A DNA stretch of 64,000 nt from Elysia chlorotica (Eukaryota > Mollusca > Gastropoda > Plakobranchidae): positions 323,736 through 387,735 of the forward strand of contig RQTK01000075.1 in NCBI GenBank assembly GCA_003991915.1. Direction: 5' to 3'. A program made the translations under genes and the position numbers. Numbering within the stretch: the first letter of the stretch is position 1; the number at the start of each line of letters is the position of its first letter. Under the pieces are notes generated by a model. It worked only from the letters and a program-made list of their open reading frames with translations. It had not been told where the DNA came from and did no database searches. This document shows, one piece after another, positions 53,513-64,000 of this stretch.

Positions 53513-53582
53513 TCAGGCCTTGCTGCTTGTTGAAAAGAGAGCCAAGAGTCCGGCAGCTGATCCTACAGACAGCGAGTAGTTA
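53513..53582 (-). CDS. Second (distal) copy of the SSR3 terminal coding exon
   Basis: The 70-bp coding part, acceptor (ttgcag) and stop are identical to the proximal copy at 57582-57651. It encodes the last membrane segment [16 protein letters not shown] and STSSKA. A conserved AATAAA lies downstream at 53082-53087. It could be spliced as an alternative 3' exon giving the same protein with a different 3' UTR, or be unused. Nothing in the sequence shows decay. Confidence 0.8.
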
Positions 53583-54159
53583 CTGCAAGTAAAGTTAAGG
53601 AAAGTCAACTCGGAAAAAAATTAAAACAATATGAAACTACAAGAAAAAATAGACTAGCATCTGTGTGAGCCCCGACTGGGATTTGTATGATCCTTATTGG
53701 ACATAAACCTGGGCGGGTCCGGAAAGAGCTCAGTCACTGTGACATTTCTTACAAATTAATGTACTCTTGGGCCTGTAAAACTATAAAAAAAAGCAACATA
53801 CCAGAAATTGTATAAGACAACTGATCACACTATCCGTAGTATGTACTGACACAGACATAACCATAAGGGTGAAGGACAGTCATTAAGCACCCTCAATCCA
53901 CTACTTTTTTTTATATCACTCCATAAACCCATTATAAACTATGAGCCTGGCAGAAACCTAATTGGCCATACAGATAATTAGCCATCCACTTAACCCACCC
54001 CAGGCGCCATTTTCATTAGTTTTAAAATACTTAGAATCGGAATATGTTTGTGAAATTTTCTTTGTTAAATGGGGTGACTTTGACACTAAGTACATAAAGA
54101 GGCAAAAAACTATGATATTCCTATCAGTACATGGTAAAGAGGACAGCTGAGATTTACTT

Positions 54160-54420
54160 CTACTCGTACTCCGACACCACACATCGCCCTGCAAATCTAT
54201 TTCCTCTTTCTCCAACTCCTACACTCTTAACCTACTCTTCATACCTCTCTCCTCCTCTTCTTACCCCTACACCTATTCCTACTCTTACTCGAACTCCTCC
54301 TTTCCTGCACTTCCTTCTACTACTAATACTACTGCTCCTACTAATCCACACCATCGTCATTTTCCTCTTTCTCCTATTCTTATCTTACACCTAGCCTTAC
54401 TTCTACTCCTTTTCTTAGCC
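54160..54420 (+). repeat. Pyrimidine-rich TAC/TCC stretch (also at 58318-58610)
   Basis: Irregular CTACTCCTACT-type sequence present in both units of the segmental duplication; the copy in unit 2 has small additions. Confidence 0.7.
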
Positions 54421-56209
54421 ATCCCACAAACACACACACACAAATATATATATATGTACTTAAACATAGTTTAAAAAATGAAAAAAAAAATTGGAAAACA
54501 TTTTTTAAAAGTCATGTTTCTTGCTTTTTAATAAAGAAAAATTTAGAACTTCTGTGCGTGTGTGTGTCTATCAGTGCTTTAAGAGCCTACTTATTACTTG
54601 TCAAAGTCTTGGTTTAAATGTTCTAAATATCTCTGTCACCGTTGTCAAAATTGTCATCAGCAGTGTCTAGATTAGGGTTATCAATCAATGATGGCATGAA
54701 TATGAATAATTGAAAGCCATCTTGACTGCTTGTTCATTTCTAAGATGTATGTTGTATATAAATTGTCGCTAATTGGGAAATTCACTGAACATATAAAACC
54801 GTGCTGACTGAAATCATGTTGGAAATATATTTGAATGCTTTTCCAAATGCAATTGTCAAAGTTGCAAAAAAGCTATTTGATTTCCACAAGTAAGAATCGA
54901 AAAGAGATAATATGTTCAATGTGGTCTTTTTGGTGCAGTATTGTTTGGCATCAGAAAATTTAAAACTATATTAAACATCAACACAGGTGATATTGCTTTC
55001 ACCCCAGAGGCACCTTGATCAACCGGTTCTGGAGTTTTTTTTGCGGTAGAAGCTTGGCACCTTAGATTATGCATGCACCGTGTGTATACATCATCAAGTT
55101 TTGACCGTCGTGCCGGGGTCAGACTTATGCAAAGATTGGCGGGGCACTTGCTCAGGGTCTCAGGCGATCACATTTCATATGGCAGTAGTTCAGTACAACA
55201 GGTACAAATCACAATGTGTTCTGCTCGGGACCAATCATGTTTTTACATGCAATAATTCTGGGACCCTTCGCCATACAGTATTCCTGTTCGGGATTGAAGT
55301 TGAGCATTAGGGTAACTGAAATGTCATCAGAAGCAGACCTAATGCTTACATCTAGTTATTTAGTAGTATACGCAGTATACAGTACAATGTAATCACAATA
55401 CATCTACAACAATTAGCATATGCAGTGCCCAGTGTGCCATCCCTATAGCGGGACCTTGGAAGTAGCCCCGTTTTTTTTTCTAAATAAGCTTTATAACCTG
55501 TGCTTTGATATAATGGGGCAGGGACAGGGCCGAACATGGATACAGTGGGAGTTTGAGAGAGCTGTAGAGGAAGAATAAAGAACGGCATTGTTTTGTTTTC
55601 CACGCCCTAGCCTAACAAGTTCGTGGCCTAACCAGAGCCGCGTGGAATGGGTTCATGGTTTGCACTGCTAAAGTGCGGGACTAGGGTGGGGAAGGGAAGA
55701 CAGGGGTTGGGGGATAGGCTGAAAGCAGGCCCGATGTCTGCGCATTGTGATGCGTAATCTAATCTTACCAGTCAAGACTGTGCGTATGTGTGGCATTGAA
55801 GTAGTAGACTACTACTTCAATGATGCGTGGTTGTGAGTGGGAGAGGCACATTCTAGATCTACATGACCATAGGTACTAAGCCTATAAAGTGATTGTCAGT
55901 GCTAGTCTATTACACAAGTTGAACAACGCAAACAAAAGAATGGTCGTAATCGATCGGGGTTGGGGAGAAGGGGGTGAGATGCGTTAGGTCTATGTGTGTA
56001 GGGACTTTGGCTAGGTGGGACTGCGGTTCATTTCGTTACGATCCTTGATCTCGAAACACGGATTCATGATTCACTCTTATGTCCTAATTTCCACTAGCTA
56101 TAGTCTATACAAATATGCAACACAGAAGGCGGATTTTACGACATTAATTCCTAATTTCTACTAGCTATACAATACAGAACGCAAATTTTACGCACGACTT
56201 TTGAAGAAG

Positions 56210-56400
56210 ATGGCTTCTAACAAAAGGAAATGTTTTTCTTTTGAAAAGAAGGCTGAAATAATCAACTAAGTTGACAGGAAGTAAAAAAACGAAAGCCCAT
56301 ATTTGCAGAGACTATGAGATTTCATCTGGTACCTTGTGCACCTTGAGAGATAAAGAACCGATCCTGTCAGCTATCAACAAAGGACAATTGAAACCAGACC
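56210..56400 (+). pseudogene. Tigger/pogo-type transposase N-terminal fragment
   Basis: The plus strand reads MASNKRKCFSFEKKAEIIN, then stop codons and a frame change, then ICRDYEISSGTLCTLRDKE and PILSAINKGQLKPDH. This resembles the CENP-B/pogo-type helix-turn-helix at the start of Tigger transposases (basic start, LExKxxII, ISxxTLxTxxK). It lies only in the unit-2-specific segment of the duplication and is broken. Confidence 0.7.
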
Positions 56401-57148
56401 ACTTTTATCAAAAGTGAAAAGTGTATTTAAAAAAACAAAAAATTGAACTAATAAAACTAATAGTAATATTAAAAGAGTGCCTACGGCCCAATAGTCACGT
56501 TTATTTTATTGTTATGCAAGGGGGGGGGGAATTTTTTTTTTCGCTAACTTCCCTTTGCTTGCCTATTGCGGGAGCTTGCCTAGGGATCAGGCAACCATGA
56601 ACTCTAGTTAAGAAGCATTAAATCATCCAGGTCTTGCTTTGAAAACCAGCACAGCTTTATCATTAAAAACCTGATAATGGTGTGAACATTGAAATACATG
56701 TATTTTAGTTACACATTACATGTACATACTCTGAGGAATCCACTCAGTGCTAATTTTATAATCTTTGACTAGACTGAAAAGCATCTATTGTGAGCGAAAT
56801 GTTACATTTCTTTTAGTTTCACAGACTGCTATAGGCACTAACATTTTTGAATTTTTATTTTGCTTCATACGTGTATGAATTATATATCTGCTGCACAAAG
56901 GCAATGCATTTGGGTCGATTTATAGATCATGTGTGTTGCCATGCTGCATCTTTTGACAAGGGCAAATATGCAAGGTGTCTATGATCTTTTAGGTTGGATT
57001 TTCAACGTATCCAACAATGCCGTTTTCACCTGCAAAGGCAGTTTGACGTAAAGGCTTTTGAAATTAAAAGGCAAAGTATACGCCAACACTTTAAACATAA
57101 CAAGTATGTGACAAAACCAAAGCAAGGCAATATAAATAGTTTACATAA

Positions 57149-57154
57149 TTTATT
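57149..57154 (-). promoter_or_regulatory. Possible polyadenylation signal of SSR3 (proximal exon)
   Basis: AATAAA on the minus strand, about 430 nt after the stop. The same signal is conserved in the other duplication unit at 53082-53087. Confidence 0.45.
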
Positions 57155-57581
57155 TCTTTACAATTAATTTAATTGATTTACAACAAGTGGAACCCCTCAC
57201 CACACACTGTCTATTATTATGACTGACCACACTGATGTCAACCCAATGAAGTTTCTCTCATGCAAACACAGGCACCCTTCTCAATCAGCAGTAGGGAACG
57301 AGTCCATTTTACCACTCTCAATGATCCTATCTTTCCTAACAACAACAAAAACGACACGGATTTAAATGCTATATTAAAACAGTTATAACGCAATTTTGAC
57401 AAGTAGCTATAAAGTGGAAAAATCCATGTACATGTATTTAAAAAAAATGACTAATGAACCAATTAATCATTCAACATACACACAGGCAGACTTGCACTAT
57501 TTTGGTATTTTGTATATTTTTACTAAATGACTGTTATCAGTTCCCCTGTAGTTCTCGTTTTACTGTTAAGCAGCATTTTCT

Positions 57582-60500
57582 TCAGGCCTTGCTGCTTGTT
57601 GAAAAGAGAGCCAAGAGTCCGGCAGCTGATCCTACAGACAGCGAGTAGTTACTGCAAGTAAAGTTAAGGAAAGTCAACTCGGAAAAAAATTAAAACAATA
57701 TGAAATTACAAGAAAAAATACACTAGCATCTGTGTGAGCCCCGACTGGGATTTGTATGATCCTTATTGGACATAAACCCGGGTGGGTAGGGAAAGAGTCA
57801 CTATGACATTTCTTACAAATTAATTTACTCTTGGGCTTGTAAAACTAAAAAAAAAAGCAAGATACCAGAAATTGTATAACACAACTGGTCACACTATCCA
57901 TAGTATGTACTGACACAGACATAACCATAAGGGTGAAGGACAGTCAGTGAGCACCCTCCATCCATTACTTTCTTATATCACTCCATAAACCCATTATAAA
58001 CTAAGAGCCTGGCAGAAACCTAATCGGCCATACAGATAATTAGCCATCCACTTAACCCACCCCAGGCGTCATTTTCATTAGTTTTAAAATACTTAGAATC
58101 GGAATATGTTTGTGAAATTTTCATTGTTCCTCAAAAATTGATTTTCACAAATGATAATACCAGAACTATAGCTAAAAAAAAAAATTAATGAAACTGACCA
58201 GAGATTTCTAAAACTTCCCCATTTTTGTTAAATGGGGTGACTTTGGCACCCACCCCATAAAGAGGCAAAAAACTATGATATTCCTATAAGTAAACTGTAA
58301 AGAGGACAGCTGAGATTTACTTCTACTCGTACTCCGACACCACACATCGCCCTGCAAATCTATTTCCTCATTCTCCAACCCCTACACCTCTTAACCCCAT
58401 TCCTACTCTTCATACCTCTCTCCTCCTCTTCTTACCCCTACACCTATTCCTACTCTTACTCGAACTCCTCCTTTGCTCCACTTCCTTCTACTACTAATAC
58501 TACTGCTCCTACTAGTACTAATCCACACCATCGTCATTTTCCTCTTTCTCCTATTGCTACTCCTATTCTTATCTTACACCTAGCCTTACTTTTACCCCTT
58601 TTCTTAGCCATCCCACAAACACACACACAAATATATATATATAAATATATATTATATATATATATGTACTTAAACATAGTTTAAAAAATGAAAAAAAAAA
58701 ATTGAAAATCATTTTTTTTAATTAAAAAAAATGTAGAACTTCTGTGGGTGTGTGTGTCTATCAGTGCTTTTAGAGCCTACTTATTACTTGTCAAAGTCTT
58801 GGTTTAAATGTTGTAAATCTCTGTCACCGTTGTCAAAATTGTCATCAGCAGTGTCTAGATTAGGGTTATCAATCAATGATGGCATGAATATGAATTATTG
58901 AAAGCCATCTTGACTGATCGTTGATGTCAATTGAAGTTGAAGTGAAACTTAAAAAAATCACTGGAGACCAAGTTTCAGTGCCATCTGTCTACTTTCTGTT
59001 GTTTTAAAACTCTTCTGCTTCAGAAAGGTGTAATAGTCATCTTTGCATAGTTCTAGTTGGAACCCTCCAAAACTTGTTTATTTCTAAGATGTATGTTGTA
59101 TATAAATTGTCGCTAATTGGATAATTCACTGAACATATAAAACCGTGCTGACTGAAATTGTGTTGGAAATAAATTTGAATACTTTCCCAAATGAAATTGT
59201 CAAAGTCACAAAAAAGCTATTTGATTTCCACAAGCAAGAATCGAAAAGAGATAGCTATAAAAAATATGTTCAATGTGGTCTTTTTGGTGCAGTATTGTTT
59301 GGCATCAGAAAATTTAAAAAATGAGAGACAATAGTTGTTTTAAAAGACTAAAATAATGTTGCTGCTTTGAGTCTAACGCCACAACTACATACTAGTCTAT
59401 GTTGTGGAAGGGCCCCGAGACTCAACCAGTGGGGGATACATTGGCAGAGTAGGGTTCAAATCACAGACCTGCTGCGTCAATATCCAATGTTCTAATCTTC
59501 TATTCCAGGGCTATTGCATCCCCCTGAAATAAGGTACATGTACAACATAAGAATTCTGATAATTTTCATGATTCAAAGGATACAAAACTGGATTAAAATT
59601 CTTGAGGATGAAAAAGGAAGCCACTATCAACAGCACTAGGTAGAGAGCATTGTTGTAAAAAATGGAAAAAGTTGTAGCTTCATAGTCGGCAACCTCATTC
59701 TTTTTCCACAACACCCTGGGAAAGAAACAAAAAAATAATGTATTTAAGTTACTGGTAGATAAAAAAGTTATTTTAAGCAGTGAACAAATGCAGAAAGGTT
59801 GAAAAGGAGGAAATTTCATTGGCACAGTGATTGGCATTAGCGGGGTTCTATTTAAATTTTTTATTTAAGTAAACGTATTGGAAAAAAAAAAGAATTTAAC
59901 CAACTAGACCTGGCTTTCTGAATGTTTTCTTCATCTAACGTATGTTAAACATGAATATTAGTGGCCCTCTAGACTATTTTGCAAGACTCAAAAGTCATGA
60001 CATCACAGACTGATGGAAAGGTGTCACCAAGAGAACGAGAGACAACATAAAAATAATCAATTTTGTAATAGTAGCCTATATTTGACAAATCCACTCTTAC
60101 TCAAGAATCTAGGTCTACATGCATTTTTATGTGCACCTAAGAGTTGATCTTGCAGGCCTCACGGACCATAAATGCCTAAATAGATTATTACTTAAATCAT
60201 ACACATTAAAAGGAAAAATTGAAAGACCCAAAATCTACGTCCAGAAATAGTTTACACTACAGATAGAACAAATAGATTTCATGCCCACTAAAGTTTTGAC
60301 GCCAAAGAGAAGTTTCCACACAATCCGTCATTAGTCAGTTGGGGATGAAAATTATTGGGGTTTTTATCGTCATAACAAATTTGAGCTCAACAGCTCTATT
60401 ACTCAGTCTTCAAGCTCACTAGTGTCGAAAACATTCCATTTAGATGATTATGCCATTTATTTTCCTTAGATGAGCAGAAAACGGCGGATCAGATTGTTCA

Positions 60501-63500
60501 GAGGTACCATCTTGAGTTGCTAAGAAGTGGGAAATCTAGTATTTCTGTATATTCTAGCTAGGAGCTGTACAGAAATTTACAAAAAAAATTTAAGTATCTG
60601 TTACACATTTCGTCGAACATGGGTCTGATTAGGTAATACTATATTATCCATACAGTATAAAAAAAGAACTCAGCGATTTGAGTGTTTCGGTAACCCAATT
60701 ATTTTGTTAAAGGGTCAGATCGTATGACATCATGTTTTTAATTCAATACCGATCAAAGGCAAAATTTCATGATTTGAGGACTTTGAGAGAAAGGGGGGAA
60801 AAGTAGCGGCAAGGTGAAAAACGTGGAAGATTATGATGACTGTTTAAGGAAAACAATTTTGTGATAAATACTTGCCAAAACCTCTGAAAAGTTGAAATGG
60901 ATACCTCATGGCTATCACAACGAAAAGTCAATACGAAGAAACATAAAAAAAGGGAAAAACTCTATTGACTTATTTAGTTCTTATGCTTGATAAGATATAT
61001 CAACTGATAACTAAAGAATTGATGCCAAAATCCCCATTACCTTTCATCTTTTTCTTTTTTGGTCATGCGCTTGTCGTCAGCAAGTTTTTTCATCATCTCC
61101 CTAGCAACAGCATCTTCTCTCTTGAGAGCAATTCTGGTAAAAGATTTATAAGTTTATATGTCAGTAAGGGCCGGTACAGACGAAGGGTTTTCTAGGTGTG
61201 TATGTCATTGAAATTATTTATCTTCAGACACCAAATTATGCCACAGAGTGAAAAATACACAAGCAAGCCCTTCTGATTTTCAAGACAGCACACATGTTTC
61301 TGATCTCCATGTTTTGAACAGATATGCATTGGTTGTCGTGTGATCTCTGCCAAGATGACAAAATGTAGTTAACAATGCCTGCTTCAGCATCCAGTGAATA
61401 AAGCCTGTGAATCATGCCATAGGGATAAATTATGGTTATATTTTTTTCTTTCTTAGACGTTTATGGACCAGACACATCTTATAATCTATCTGACATGCAG
61501 AGCAAACAAGTATCTCTGGGAAATTGGTGCTCCTGATCTATAACTTACTTGTGCTTGAGGATAAACTTGACATTTTTGTATGCGAGAGCCACCAAGTAAG
61601 TGCTGATCAGAGTTCCGATGACAAAGAAAACTGCTGACTGATAGAGGTCCATCTGATGAATACGCCAGAAGAGCCCTGGAGGACGAGATTTATGGATTCA
61701 TTCAAAGTATGGCCATTTAAGAACCATACCAATTATGAAGTTTATTACGGTAAATAAATGTTACTAATCTGCACCTATGCAGCATATAAACACATTTCTG
61801 GGTGTAACTGTAGTGAGTTGAGTTGTTTCCTTCGTGTCCAATGTCAGCACTATACAAGCTATAATGTTGAGGGGCCCCAAGACTATAGATGGTCTATCAG
61901 TTATATGACAGAGTCAGTGCGGGGAGGAACTTTAGTACCCATATGAAATGCTACATTAACCCCCGTAGTGTTCGACCGTAAAGTCGCTGCTGTGGTGTTT
62001 CGGCCGTAAAAGGGGCTTTATTTTATGGTTGACTAAACCTTCTGCATACTGCCAAATAAATTGAAACTACTCTTATATGACAAAAGAAGAGTTCCACTTC
62101 CTCCCAGTGTTGTTTTGAATGCAGACAACAGCTGTTTTCAACTCAAATGTTTAGATGTTGACACTCGATTTTCTCTTGAAAGCGACTGTAAACACTAACA
62201 AGAAGCAGGTCCACCAGGAAGGAAATTACTTACTTGAAAACAAGTCTTAGATGGTTAGATTGATGATCATTTTGATATTGTTAGTTATATCTAGGTCTAG
62301 ATAATCTAGTAGTGGCAGTGAAGGGGACGAGCCAGTAGTAAGATCTAGATATAGATCTAGACCTAGGGATTCAGTTCCAAGAGCAGTTGAGTTAGAAGTA
62401 GTTAGAAACAGAGTGTACACAGATCTAGATGTAGATCCAGTTGATAAAGAGACCTGAATAACAATGCCAGCTAATTAGTCAATCTACGTCTGCATGGTTT
62501 TTACATGTATTCTATTATGTTGACAATGGTCAGAGAGAAAACGTAGGACTTACCTGACGTTTATGTTCACTTGTTCTGTTGCATGAACATGCTACAGCTG
62601 GTTTATTATTGGTGTAAAGCTACTAGACCTATACATTTTCTGAATGCTGAATAAATTCTCTACAACTTTGTTTTATTTTTATCTTTTTGAGCTAAACATG
62701 TTGGTTTCCAAGTTATTTGATGATAAAGCAGATATTTTTTAAGCTAGAAACCTGACCGTGGCATTTCAAGGCCAAGGTTAGAAAACACTTGTATGGTACC
62801 GAAACCCGCTTCAAAATTTTCTAGACCCTTTCAGCTTTCAGAAAATGTATAGGTTTTATGGTTTATAATAAATATTTGCTGCCTCCCAGTCCAATTTAAG
62901 ACCCCTATATAAATTACCAACTATAGCCCGACACCACACACTACATACTAGCGACACTTGTAGGGTTAATGCCAAGTCATTTACCTTTTGGGTTTTGATG
63001 CTGCTCCTTAGGATATTTAGATATAAAACAATTGACATTTAGGCCCTAAATATTATATTTATTTACCAAAGTTTATAAAATCATTCCTTATACGGGACAA
63101 TAAGGTGTGTGTGTCCAAATAACAGACATTCCATGTGTATCACAATCACTGTAAATACTCATGAATTCAACTGTGAGAGAGCTTTGCTGACCTTTGCTAG
63201 TCTGACCAAAATAGTGGATTTGAAGAAGTGTCTATATACACTGTAAACTTGATCCTAGATGTACAGTCTACTTATTGTCCCACAAGATTAAAAGGAATAA
63301 TGTGAATTTGATTTTGAACTGTGGATTTACATGTATACATAGTAAGATAGATTTCAGTAAGTGTACCATAGAGAGAGTGTGTTTGATTTGTTGCAAAATA
63401 TATAGACGGATCCCAAGGCTAAGATCTGACAGTTTTACATGATGGTACTCATTGCAGTGGTGCTATAACCCCTATAAGCCAATCTAATAAATACTGACAT

Positions 63501-64000
63501 CGATCCAACAAATAGGGAAAAAAATCAGAATACATGGGTTTTGAAGCAGCGTCCTGACCAGATTAAGAGGCCAATTATGCTTGACCGCTTGCACCATCTC
63601 TATCCCCAATTGTAACATGCAATGGAATATTAAACCGTCTTATCTTTTGTGGTTTTAAAGTTTCATACGTCTAGATCAAGTTTTGACAAATAGTAATAAT
63701 ATATATACATCAACCCTTGACCCTGTTAAAATGGTCTTGGATTGTTAATTAAAGTTAGGATCAACAATGTCAAGAATCCTGTGCATAGCTTGGTTATAGG
63801 TCTAGGCACCCAGTAGCTTTGTGTGTAGACCATGGGTCCAAGCTCACTGTGAGTGTAGTTTAGTACATCTAGATACTCCTCGACAAAAATAGATCTAGAG
63901 AATTAGAGGTTCAGATGGATCTGCAATTCAGGAAAATGTAACAGATCTAAAAAACCAGAAATAAAAGCCAAGTTTACAAAAAAATGGGCCAATCTTTTTT
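57582..64000 (-). CDS. SSR3: Translocon-associated protein subunit gamma (partial, 5' exon(s) missing)
   Basis: Minus-strand exons 61549-61675, 61041-61133, 59584-59715, 57582-57651; all junctions are GT-AG and in phase. Residues read: [120 protein letters not shown]. This matches animal SSR3/TRAP-gamma throughout, especially DER-(I/V)[24 protein letters not shown]3 is a four-helix membrane protein of the ER translocon that assists insertion and translocation of some nascent chains. The first exon(s) (N-terminal helix, usually SAKSSALFxGN) are not found before 64000, so the gene runs off the right edge. The terminal exon exists in two copies (see 53513-53582). Confidence 0.96.
59373..59530 (-). 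mobile_element. SINE copy with B box
   Basis: Contains GTTGTGGAAGGGCCCCGAGA, CAACCAGTGGGGGATAC, and GGTTCAAATCACAGACC near the tRNA-like end, with TTCCAGGGCTATTGCATCCC after it. It borders the right end of the segmental duplication. Confidence 0.65.
61815..61935 (-). mobile_element. SINE fragment
   Basis: Contains GTCCAATGTCAGCACTATAC, then AATGTTGAGGGGCCCCAAGA. It is truncated and lies about 140 bp upstream of SSR3 exon 61549-61675. Confidence 0.6.
61936..64000. other. SSR3 5' intron sequence to window edge
   Basis: No exon found. It has an AGATCT/CTAGATCT-rich patch at about 62285-62430 and another degenerate SINE at about 63400-63600 (GATCCCAAGGCTAAGATCTG, ACATCGATCCAACAAATAGG). Confidence 0.4.

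Larger units (their letters stand above)
51484..59314 (+). repeat. ~4-kb tandem segmental duplication containing the SSR3 terminal exon
   Basis: Unit 1 is about 51484-54969, unit 2 about 54970-59314. Matching blocks are 51484-51975 with 54970-55439, and 52528-54969 with 56588-59314, about 93-95% alike by eye. The middle parts differ completely: 552 bp in unit 1 (51976-52527) against 1148 bp in unit 2 (55440-56587). Unit 2 also has extra segments at about 58132-58215 and 58925-59080. Each unit holds one copy of the last SSR3 exon and its 3' UTR. Confidence 0.93.

Noticed and set aside
53962-54215. Open frames on both strands in the SSR3 3' region
   Set aside because: Not conserved as frames in the second duplication unit and overlap the 3' UTR/intergenic part.

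Overview
The window is from an animal nuclear genome. It is AT-rich and intron-rich, with exon islands of higher GC, very long microsatellites, tRNA-derived SINEs, degenerate LINE tails and DNA-transposon relics. The gene content and repeat style (gastropod-like LINE and SINE families, frequent ACATGTAC-type motifs, an invertebrate-type DDI with a UBA domain) suggest a mollusc, probably a gastropod. That assignment is inference.

Layout. (1) At 844-1780, minus strand, are two exons of a membrane transporter resembling the SLC18B1 branch of the major facilitator superfamily (MFS). (2) At 4309-9005, plus strand, is a complete four-exon secreted protein: a signal segment, a Reeler domain, and a long low-complexity tail with no lysine or cysteine. 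(3) 9006-18310 is gene-poor: a 3' UTR, minisatellites, a polypurine tract, SINEs, MITEs and a fresh 216-bp tandem duplication. (4) At 18311-35509, minus strand, is a complete eight-exon DDI1/DDI2 shuttle protease (ubiquitin-like, helical, retroviral-type aspartic protease and UBA domains). Its introns hold a LINE fragment, an hAT-like element and a pogo-like MITE. (5) 35510-39271 is intergenic, with a 300-N gap. (6) At 39272-49266, minus strand, is a secreted carboxylesterase/cholinesterase-family gene. (7) At 51484-59314 is a roughly 4-kb tandem duplication that copied the last exon of the next gene. (8) From 53513 or 57582 to the right edge, minus strand, is SSR3 (translocon-associated protein subunit gamma), lacking only its 5' exon(s).

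The genes look like unrelated neighbours, not a pathway. The most unusual pattern is in the carboxylesterase. Four of its splice boundaries sit inside or next to tandem repeats that copy the boundary itself: a 24-bp array that forms the whole stretch between two coding blocks, a 60-bp array of acceptors, a 40-bp array of donors and a single donor duplication. A similar boundary duplication occurs in the transporter, and the SSR3 terminal exon is duplicated. This locus therefore shows repeated tandem duplication across exon-intron borders, the kind of event proposed to create introns and alternative splice sites.

Gene models were built by hand from translated similarity, GT-AG sites and phase matching. 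All exon junctions given for the Reeler, DDI and SSR3 genes keep frame. The carboxylesterase has one unresolved junction, described in its entry.
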